64,000 bases of DNA, from contig NC_079914.1 of the NCBI RefSeq assembly GCF_024868665.1, forward strand, positions 1 through 64,000, written 5' to 3'. Below, in pieces: positions 56,537-64,000 of this stretch (position 1 is its first letter; every line of letters starts with the position of its first letter). The notes under the pieces were generated by a model. That model was not told the DNA's origin, searched no databases, and worked only from the letters and a program-made list of their open reading frames with translations. The position numbers and the translations under genes are program-made. This DNA is from Triplophysa rosa. Its lineage: Eukaryota; Chordata; Actinopteri; Cypriniformes; Nemacheilidae.

Positions 56537-58865
56537 TGAATTGAATTCAATTTTATTTATATAGCGCTTTTCACAATGTGCATTGTTCCAAAGCAGCTTT
56601 AAAAGAGCAAATTAGAAAAACACAGAAAGGTAAAACACAGCACAGTGCATGGTGTTTATAGACCAAGCAAGATCATTATAATAAATAATATCTAATAAAT
56701 AAATGAATAAATAAATAAATAAATGCAGTCTCCCGGTGAGCAAGCCAACACTGCACTGCTCTGCTGTGGCGAGGAACCCAAAATCCAATGATGAATAATG
56801 GAGAAAAAAAAACCTTGGGAGAAACCAGGCTCAGCCGGGAGGGCCAGATCTCCTCTGACGTGTCATAGCTGCACTCAGTGACCCCGACCAAAGCCACCGA
56901 GCAACGTCCACGAAGAATAGGGAGAGCCCACGAGCCGCGACCCAGGAAGCCCCACCTGCCGAAACCGTGCAGGTCCAACCCGGTCCCATTCCGTGATCAA
57001 CAACAGACAACAGAGGAACAACCAGGGAAAAGTAGTAATGGCATAATTAACTTTATTCCTCTGTTGTCCGACATCGACCACAAAACAAGACCAACCAGAC
57101 CAGACCCACACAGTCCCAACAAATGAAACGCCCCGAACCACAACCAACAAGCCCCCCCACTCCCTACAACACCCACCCAGCTACCTCCAATCAAAGTCAC
57201 TGAGTGCAGCCATAACTTCAAACTGCTGTCGTGTGATGTAAGTTTAGCATTAAATACCAAGTATTGTAAATTTAGCATTTATGTGACAGGTAGTCCGTCT
57301 TTGCTCTCGGCTGGGGATGGAATTGTCTGAGCTGGGCCGGCCAGATGGTCGCCTTTTTCTTGGGTGGTGATGGAATTGCCTTGGATGGAGCTGGATGGTC
57401 AGTCAGTCCGCAGGCTCTCGCAGGAGGATGGCACGGGATTTTCAGATGTAGCTGGCGTAATCTCTAGTTGTGGATGGGCATATGACGTTCATCTGGGTCT
57501 GGCGGAATCTCTCCCTACCTCGGGATGGGCATCCCGAGGCGAGGGCAGAAACAGAAAGAGAATAATTAGCGTAGCTGCTGTTCATTAGCTATGTATTAGT
57601 GAATGCTTGGCTGAAAAGATGTGTCTTTAATCTAGATTTAAATTGGGAGAGTGTGTCTGACCCTCGAATAGTATCGGGGAGGCTATTCCAGAGTTTAGGT
57701 GCTACGTATGAGAAAGCTCTACCCCCTTTGGTGGATTTAGTTATTCTAGGTGTTATCAAAAGTCTGGAGTTTTGAGATCTTAGAGAGCGTGATGGGTTGT
57801 AGTGTGGTAGAAGCTCTGTTATGTAGGTAGGGGCTAAACCATTTAAGGCTTTATAAGTAATTAAAAGAACTTTAAAGTCAATACGATACTTAATGGGTAA
57901 CCAGTGAAGGGTTGATAACATTGGGGTTATGTGATCGTATTTTCTGGACCTGGTTAGAACTCTGGCAGCTGCATTCTGAACTAACTGTAGTTTGTTTATT
58001 GATGCTGCAGGACAACCACTAAGCAGTGCATTACAGTAGTCAAGTCTTGAGGTCACAAATGCATGAATAAGCTTCTCTGCGTCAGCCACACATAAAATAT
58101 TTCGCAATTTGGCAACATTTCTAAGGTGGAAGAAGGCTGTTTTTGTGACATTTGAGATGTGATTTTTAAATGACAGGTTGCTGTCTAATATAACGCCAAG
58201 GTCTTTAACTGTATTTGTTGGAGTAACAGTGCAGCCTTCAATTTGCAGGTCATAATCCGAAATATTCTGCTCACGTGTCTTTGGTCCGATAAGTAATATT
58301 TCTGTTTTATTAGAATTTAAAAGAAGGAAATTACAAGTCATCCAATGCTTTATATCGTCGATGCACTCTGCCAATTTGGATAGTTGGAAGGAATCATCTG
58401 GTCTTGATGAGATATATAGCTGAGTATCATCTGCATAACAGTGGAAGCTAATTCCATGTTTTCTAATAATGTTTCCAAGGGGCAGCATGTATATGGAGAA
58501 TAGCAAGGGTCCTAAAACCGATCCCTGAGGTAATCCATAATTTACTTGCGTTAGATTTGATGATTCCCCATTTAAATGGACAAATTGATGTCTGTCTGAT
58601 AAGTAAGATCTGAACCATTGTAGTGCCTGTCCCTGAATACCGGTATAATTGTGTAAGCGATCTAGAAGTATTTTATGGTCTACAGTATCGAACGCAGCAC
58701 TAAGGTCGAGCAGGACTAGGAGTGAGATGTTACCTTTATCTGATGCTATAAGCAGGTCGTTTGTAATTTTAACGAGCGCAGTTTCAGTACTATGATGCGG
58801 TCTAAAGCCTGACTGGAAATTTTCGTGTATGTCATTATTTTGTAAGAAAGAGACAGAATGCAGAC
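56537..58865 (-). mobile_element. L2-clade LINE, copy 3 (distinct subfamily, 5'-truncated)
   Basis: On the minus strand: the RT half of ORF2, a 3' UTR, AAGCGCTATATAAATAAAAT and a short (GAATT)n tail at 56537-56550. The tail motif is shared with copy 2, but the protein differs at many positions, so it is another subfamily. The 5' end stops near 58865; the endonuclease is missing. Confidence 0.85.
57589..58865 (-). pseudogene. L2 copy 3 ORF2, RT portion (5'-truncated)
   Basis: About 424 codons of uninterrupted reverse transcriptase and C-terminal region: [65 protein letters not shown], ending SQAFTNT. The codons before [10 protein letters not shown] (58865-58923) do not belong to the LINE. Without the endonuclease the copy is dead even though this part has no stop. 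Confidence 0.9.
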
Positions 58866-58923
58866 AATGCATCACACCGTATAAGCTTGCACAACTGATT
58901 TGTCTTTTCTGTCTCGTGTTCAT

Positions 58924-59607
58924 ATTGTCTTATATCTTTAGCTTCTATGTCAAATAAAGACACATAGATCTGTTTGAAGGATCACATACATTTATTTTAA
59001 GGTTTTTTGAATAAACAAGGTAACATTTATATTATTTGTCTTATGTCATTTATATAAAGTTTTTTAATCAAATCAAAACAAGTTAAAAAAATTACATTTT
59101 CCATATTTGTTCCAGTTAATAATTTCCCTTCCTCATAATATACAGACATTCATTAAAGTTATGTGTGTAAATCAAATAACAACATTTACATAGTAAATTA
59201 ATTGATATAATTTAACTAAAATGAACCACTTAATATAAAGTGTGGGACAGTTCATGTCTTCGCATCACAGAAAGGATGTAAACTCCTGCGGATGAATTAT
59301 GTGAATATAACTCATTTATCTTTGCATTTATGAAAATTTCATGAAGTATTTACAGTACATTGTGACTGCAGTGCTGAGTAGAAATCTGCTTGAAACAACT
59401 CACTAAATTGTGTCTCTAAGCAGAAAAGTCAATGACCTTTAGATTCTGCCATTATTCAACATGACTGAGTTCCTTTCAAGCATTAAATATAAAAACTCAT
59501 TACTGAAAATGTCCTATCCTGTTGGAAAACATGAGCAGGTTTGACATAATCTGACACATCTGACTGTTTCCTTCTCACTGTTCAAGAGAAAGCTGCTGGT
59601 TGTTTTG
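58924..59607. other. pex6 3' flank / 3' UTR region
   Basis: AT-rich non-coding sequence between L2 copy 3 and the pex6 stop codon. The pex6 3' UTR must start here on the minus strand; its end cannot be fixed. Confidence 0.5.
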
Positions 59608-59744
59608 TTATTTTGCAGTAAATTTCTGTTGAATGGCTTTATATCTGTTGAGTTCTTGCTCCGAAACAGATGGCGTAAGGCCTGTGAGAGCCTGTCTAAA
59701 GTCTTGAGAACATAAAGTGAGAGCACTGCTCTCTGAATCCACAC
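59608..59744 (-). CDS. pex6: pex6 last exon: C-terminus and stop
   Basis: On the minus strand the acceptor CATGCAG precedes 59744. Two bases complete a Gly codon; then VDSESSALTLCSQDFRQALT, GLTPSVSEQELNRYKAIQQK and FTAK, then TAA at 59610-59608. SVSEQEL.RYK.IQ.KF is the conserved C-terminus of vertebrate PEX6. Confidence 0.92.
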
Positions 59745-60031
59745 CTGCATGAGAGAGAGAGACATGCAAGAATGATGGATCACAGTCACGATATTGAGAG
59801 CAAGAGAGAAAAACGACAGATTAAAAAGATGAGCCAGACACACACTATGCAAATATTTCAGCAATGTGCTGCAAACACATGGTCTATTTGTAAATATGCA
59901 ATCTTGTGGCAATCATCCAACAAATAAACAAACAAGTAAACAAAACAAATCATTTTACATATCCAGCCCTACTTCAAATTCATTTTAAGAAATCCCTTTG
60001 TTGCTTTTTACTTTGATGAAGTGTAGCTGAC

Positions 60032-60171
60032 CTTCATTGATCCGCGAGATCTTCCTCTTGATGGCGGACATCATGGCGTCCGAGCAGAGGGCATAGAGAT
60101 CGGCTCCGGTCAACTGTGACGGACAACAATCCACCACATCTGAGAGACACACGCTGGGATCCACTTTAAAC
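60032..60171 (-). CDS. pex6: pex6 exon: D2 small domain
   Basis: Encodes [40 protein letters not shown] and [18 protein letters not shown] is the helical small-domain motif after the D2 ATPase core. Phase: first base completes Lys, last base starts Gly. Confidence 0.93.
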
Positions 60172-60251
60172 CTGCAATCACATCAGAGTCATGGCCAGTG
60201 AAACAGCAGACCACAGCCAAACACGCCTCACTTCAGGATAGACAGACATAC

Positions 60252-60329
60252 TTGCGTAATATCGCTTTGAGAACCTGTAGCTGTGACTCCTTGTCTTCAC
60301 TAATTCCGACATACACTAACTTGTCAAAT
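60252..60329 (-). CDS. pex6: pex6 exon: after the arginine finger
   Basis: Begins by completing the Arg of RPGR, then FDKLVYVGISEDKESQLQVL, KAILR, ending two bases into Lys. The intron borders are GT/AG and the phases match both neighbours. Confidence 0.93.
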
Positions 60330-60419
60330 CTGTGAAGCAAAAAGGTACAAATACAGATATTTTATAGAGGAACTCAACATGAAAACCCACAGATTCGCCT
60401 GTATCTTAAAATGAGGTCA

Positions 60420-60560
<141 letters not shown>

Positions 60561-60642
60561 TTATCGAGACACCTTATCTCCAGACCAGTACAAAGGAAAT
60601 ATTTAAGTTACTAGTTAACTGAGTTGTTTCTCTGTACTTTTT

Positions 60643-60903
60643 TGGTCACACTTTATTTTAAGGTCCTATTCTCGGTATTAATAAATATGTCTTTTGCCTC
60701 AGTAAATATACTAATTTGTTGCTTATTAATAGTTAGTAAGGTAGCTGTTAGGTTTAGGTATTAGGTAGGATTAGGGAAGTAGAATATGGTCATGTTGAAT
60801 ATGTGTTTTATAAGTACTAATAAACAGCCAATATGCTAAAAACAGGCATCTAATAAGTAACTAGTTAATAGTGAGAATTGGTCCCTAAACTAAAGTGTTA
60901 CCA
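60643..60903. mobile_element. MITE in a pex6 intron
   Basis: Inverted ends TGGTCACACTTTATTTTAAG and the complement of CTAAACTAAAGTGTTACCA, the well-known TGGTAACACTTTA-type fish MITE, about 260 bp, no coding capacity. Confidence 0.75.
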
Positions 60904-60918
60904 CTTGTTTTAGTTTCA

Positions 60919-61212
<294 letters not shown>

Positions 61213-61263
61213 TCACTCGACAAATCCTTTGAACACAAAGCGATTGAATGTAGTCACTCTTAC

Positions 61264-61325
61264 CCTCTCGAATGTTCTCTTCACTCTGACCCACGTACAT
61301 GTTGATGAGTTCAGGTCCTTTCACA
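61264..61325 (-). CDS. pex6: pex6 exon: D2 pore-loop region
   Basis: 62 bp: completes Ser, then VKGPELINMYVGQSEENIRE, one base of Val. The segment following ELINMYVG is the substrate-facing pore loop region of type II AAA ATPases. Confidence 0.93.
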
Positions 61326-61706
61326 CTGAAAACACAAACGCACATTACTGACACATTTATTGTATAGATAAACATACAGTTACCACACGAGTAAGCGAGT
61401 GTAATCATATTATTTTATTCTTACGACAAAAATGAAGATGTTTGAGAACGTTTTAAGAAATGTTTGACAATCGCATTTACGAACATGCTTACAAACTTCC
61501 TATAATTTATCTTAAGAACAACCTTATATTTTGTCTTAAGAACAGTTTTGTGAATCTGGCCCCAGATCTCTGAATTCTCTGACCACACGTGTGTCAGTGA
61601 GATAAAACAGAAAAGGTAAATTATCTATTATAGTTTGTCTGACGGTCCACCCAAGTCCGGTTCCAGCCTCAAATGTAACTATTTTTCCTCTAAATTTGAC
61701 TCATAC

Positions 61707-61912
61707 CTGAGGAAGGTCATTGAACACTCGGTGGCTACAGCTTTAGCCAACAGAGTTTTTCCAGTGCCGGGTGGGCCGTAAAGCAGCAGACCTGAGCGTC
61801 GCAGACCCAGCGACAGCAGCTCTGGATGATCCAGAGGAAGTTGAATCGTGTCCAGAATTTCCTTCTTAACCTGCTGCAGTCCACCAACATCTTGCCATCT
61901 GACCGATGGGAT
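61707..61912 (-). CDS. pex6: pex6 exon: start of D2 with Walker A
   Basis: Peroxisome biogenesis ATPase PEX6, which with PEX1 forms a heterohexamer on the peroxisome membrane (anchored by PEX26) and extracts ubiquitinated PEX5 for reuse. The exon encodes [60 protein letters not shown] and [16 protein letters not shown] is an intact D2 Walker A. Acceptor TCTCAG ends at 61913, donor GTATGA begins at 61706 (minus). Identity to vertebrate PEX6 in this stretch is high enough to exclude PEX1, NVL and VCP, which differ around LRRSGLLL. Exons in the window cover roughly the C-terminal 60% of the protein, whose usual length is about 980 residues. Confidence 0.96.
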
Positions 61913-62284
61913 CTGAGACAAAAAACGCACTTGTAATTCATTGTTGCTGGAGGTGGATGCCAGATAAGGTGTGCTGTGTCCAAAGGTGTTACAGGCAGAG
62001 GAAAAAAAGGAAATGGTTATTATGTTCAGTTATTTTTATACCATGTTCATAAGGTTGGTTTAAAACTTGTAGTATGGGATTAAAGCATACGTGTTTATCG
62101 CATACATTTTTTCGAAATACGAAAGTAAAGAGGTGAATCATGATTTGTTCGTGAAAACATTGGTAAGCAGATTTCATGCAGAAATGTGTCTGTATGCATG
62201 TTCAGTCAATGAGACTCAATGAAAGCGTGCCGTTGAATAAAATATGTTTTCACATAGAGATGTAAAGAAAGCATGTCATCGTAC

Positions 62285-62417
62285 TTTTGGAGCTCCTATG
62301 GCCTGTGAATGTGCATCTTGTAGAGCTTCCAGAGCCGTGCTGAAATCATCGGACAGGACCTTCACCCCAGACACACACAGGTCCTCTTCATCCTGTTCAC
62401 TCGCCCCGTCTGGAAAA
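62285..62417 (-). CDS. pex6: pex6 exon: D1-D2 linker
   Basis: After one base completing a codon: FPDGASEQDEEDLCVSGVKV, LSDDFSTALEALQDAHSQAI, GAPK, then the donor GTAC. SQAIGAPK directly precedes the IPSV.W start of D2 in the vertebrate protein. Confidence 0.92.
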
Positions 62418-62497
62418 CTACATCCACAAACATCACACCAGCCTATGAGTCACACCAGAGAACCCGAGTGTCAAATCATTCCCACAGTGAGACTTAC

Positions 62498-62574
62498 AAT
62501 GTCTTCAGAAGTCTTCTGTGAGCGGCTTTCCCTGCGCCGGTCAGAAGTGCACAGATATCTCCTAAAACAAAGCC
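62498..62574 (-). CDS. pex6: pex6 exon: end of the D1 small domain
   Basis: Begins GFVLGDICALLTGAGKAAHR and ends two bases into a codon. The acceptor is CTTAAG (ending 62575), preceded by a T-rich tract; an alternative acceptor 13 bases further in (TTTTAG) would break the phase with the upstream exon and is rejected. Confidence 0.88.
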
Positions 62575-62646
62575 CTTAAGAAACAAGGCAAAAATTAACT
62601 GCAATGCTCAACAGTATGTGAAGATGTGATGGATAATCTGTCTCAC

Positions 62647-62833
62647 AGCTGTCTGTTTGGCGATCCTGGCAAGATTGACGTCTTTTCCCAGCGGCAGGTC
62701 TTCGCTGAGGCTGGACAGCATCATCCTCCGCTGGTCCTCTGTAAGACTGTCGACGGTCACCTGATGTATGAATGCTGTCATCACATCAGACGAGAGGTCT
62801 CGTGCGCTGCTCACAGAGCCCACCACAACCAAA
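62647..62833 (-). CDS. pex6: pex6 exon: D1 after Walker B
   Basis: Completes Ser, then LVVVGSVSSARDLSSDVMTA, FIHQVTVDSLTEDQRRMMLS, SLSEDLPLGKDVNLARIAKQ, TA. VVVGSV stands where active AAA domains have a sensor Asn. Confidence 0.92.
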
Positions 62834-62998
62834 CTGCAGAGAAATACATGTGTTCATACAGAATAACTGTTAACTGTGCTTTAACTATTCCAATTAACCA
62901 AATCTAATTATTTAACAAAATCACAGTATACATTTTTGTCTACATGAATAACAATAATGTATCTATTACTGTCTTTGTTTGGTTTGTTGGAAGCCCAC

Positions 62999-63201
62999 CT
63001 GGCAGGAAGAGCTGTTATAATCTGACACAGGCTTGAAATTATCCTGGAGTCGGTCTCACTGCCGTCCCGTGGCTGACCCAACAACTCCAGGTGTCTTAGC
63101 AACAGAACACACGGGTGATGAAGCACCGCTTTCTCAAACACTGACTTCATCTTGACCTCACACGCAGCCGCTGTGTCTGCGCAGACGGTCACGCAGTCCA
63201 C
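62999..63201 (-). CDS. pex6: pex6 exon: D1 with degenerate Walker B
   Basis: VDCVTVCADTAAACEVKMKS, VFEKAVLHHPCVLLLRHLEL, LGQPRDGSETDSRIISSLCQ, IITALPA. PCVLLLRHLELL occupies the Walker B position but lacks the DE pair. This agrees with the known catalytic inactivity of the D1 ring of PEX6. Confidence 0.93.
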
Positions 63202-63591
63202 CTGCAGCCGTGAGCACAGAGTTATTTCAAATTCCTCAATAACACTCTAGGGCTCTGTTCTGAAACCTAGACACTGCCTATCTAGACAGCATTTTAACAC
63301 TACGCTGTTAATTTATAAATAAAGCAATCCCAGAATGCACTGTGATAAATTCAGTGGAGAAGAAAGCGGATGAGTCGTATACATTCAGATTTAGAAATCA
63401 TGCATATTGAAAACTTGTCTACATAGTACGTGTAATATACTAATGTGTTATCCCAAACCTTTATTCTTTCAAATACTAAAAGTATTGGCAAAATAGTTTG
63501 GTCTAATTAAAAGTATTCCAAATAGTTTAGTGTGTACTTCTTAAATGTTGAGAGATTCATTCAGAATTCTACAGGTCGATCAGACAGATAC

Positions 63592-63685
63592 CTGGATGAG
63601 ATGCAGATGTAGTCTCCTGCTTGCCGCTCTGACCGCTGTGGATTTACCGCAGCTATTCGGCCCCATCAGAAGAACAGAACAGCCT
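63592..63685 (-). CDS. pex6: pex6 exon: D1 Walker A
   Basis: GCSVLLMGPNSCGKSTAVRA, ASRRLHLHLIQ, with first base completing Arg and a GTATCT donor. GPNSCGKST is a P-loop able to bind ATP by its GKS, although unusual in sequence. The start at 63685 is chosen because it alone preserves phase with the next exon upstream. Confidence 0.9.
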
Positions 63686-63789
63686 CTCTTAAATGTAAAG
63701 GAGCTGCAACACCAATATTTTTTTACGGCATCAAATAGATGTGTGTCTGTAATATTTTATAACAGCAATAATGTTCGTCTATTCCAGAC

Positions 63790-63947
63790 CTTTCACTGAG
63801 GTGGGGCTGAATGATGGCGAGCAGTTTCTCCACAGTGCAGGAGACACCAGGAGGACAGAGACTCGTCCAGACGGACACACCCTTCTGCAGAACCGAGCAG
63901 GGGCACGGGCTGTGAGCGGGGCTTCCCTGTGGACGTCCAATCACAGC
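63790..63947 (-). CDS. pex6: pex6 exon: N-terminal domain end before D1
   Basis: Acceptor CACACAG ends at 63948. Encodes AVIGRPQGSPAHSPCPCSVL, QKGVSVWTSLCPPGVSCTVE, KLLAIIQPHLSE and two bases of Arg. S.WTSL.PPG is a conserved phrase just before D1 in vertebrate PEX6. Upstream exons are outside the window. Confidence 0.85.
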
Positions 63948-64000
63948 CTGTGTGTGTATTATTATTACTATGATGTGATATCACAGCGAATGGTGCTGTC

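Overview
This is a window of a teleost nuclear genome, most likely a cyprinid (carp, goldfish or zebrafish relative). Two vertebrate genes are recognisable from spliced exons with correct GT/AG junctions and phases. The rest is dense in fish-type repeats: L2 LINEs, a DIRS retrotransposon, hAT MITEs, tRNA-derived SINEs, TGTCATG-type LTR elements and an endogenous retrovirus. There is no operon structure and nothing prokaryotic. One assembly gap of 968 N lies at 43887-44854.

Layout. 1-22.8 kb (+ strand): the 3' half of an EAG potassium channel gene, best matching kcnh1, in four exons (1203-1402, 1609-1861, 2185-2381, 21320-22171). Its last intron of 18.9 kb holds SINEs, two hAT-type MITEs with 8-bp target duplications, a decayed DIRS element whose ends and internal complementary region can all be read (9303-13687), an LTR-element fragment with minisatellites, and a broken antisense L2 LINE (16.1-20.9 kb). 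22.8-29.3 kb: no gene, unclassified repeats and one small retroposed insertion with a 15-bp target duplication. 29.3-34.5 kb (- strand): a nearly intact L2 LINE with a 289-codon ORF1 (SGNH esterase type) and a 987-codon ORF2 (endonuclease plus reverse transcriptase). 34.5-38.8 kb: mostly non-coding, with one SINE and two orphan exon-like segments. 38.8-42.0 kb: a complete non-autonomous LTR retrotransposon with a 5-bp target duplication, followed by a solo LTR of a related family with its own 5-bp duplication.

43.0-54.3 kb is the most unusual part. A decayed retrovirus-like element on the + strand (gag, protease, RT, RNase H, integrase) carries an OARD1-like macro domain joined in frame behind the integrase C-terminus. 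A C-type lectin domain ORF follows. Near the right end are 75-bp tandem repeats and two copies of a leader with a tRNA-Trp primer-binding site, both in the opposite orientation. The whole block is bounded by two copies of one LTR facing each other and by a 4-bp GTAG repeat.

56.5-58.9 kb: a third, distinct L2 fragment. 59.6-64.0 kb (- strand): thirteen exons of pex6, the peroxisomal AAA ATPase, from just before the D1 Walker A motif to the stop codon; the 5' part lies beyond the window.

The two host genes are functionally unrelated neighbours (a voltage-gated K+ channel and a peroxisome biogenesis ATPase) in convergent orientation. Everything else is explained mainly by successive, partly nested transposon insertions. 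All family assignments come from reading motifs in the sequence; no database search was run.
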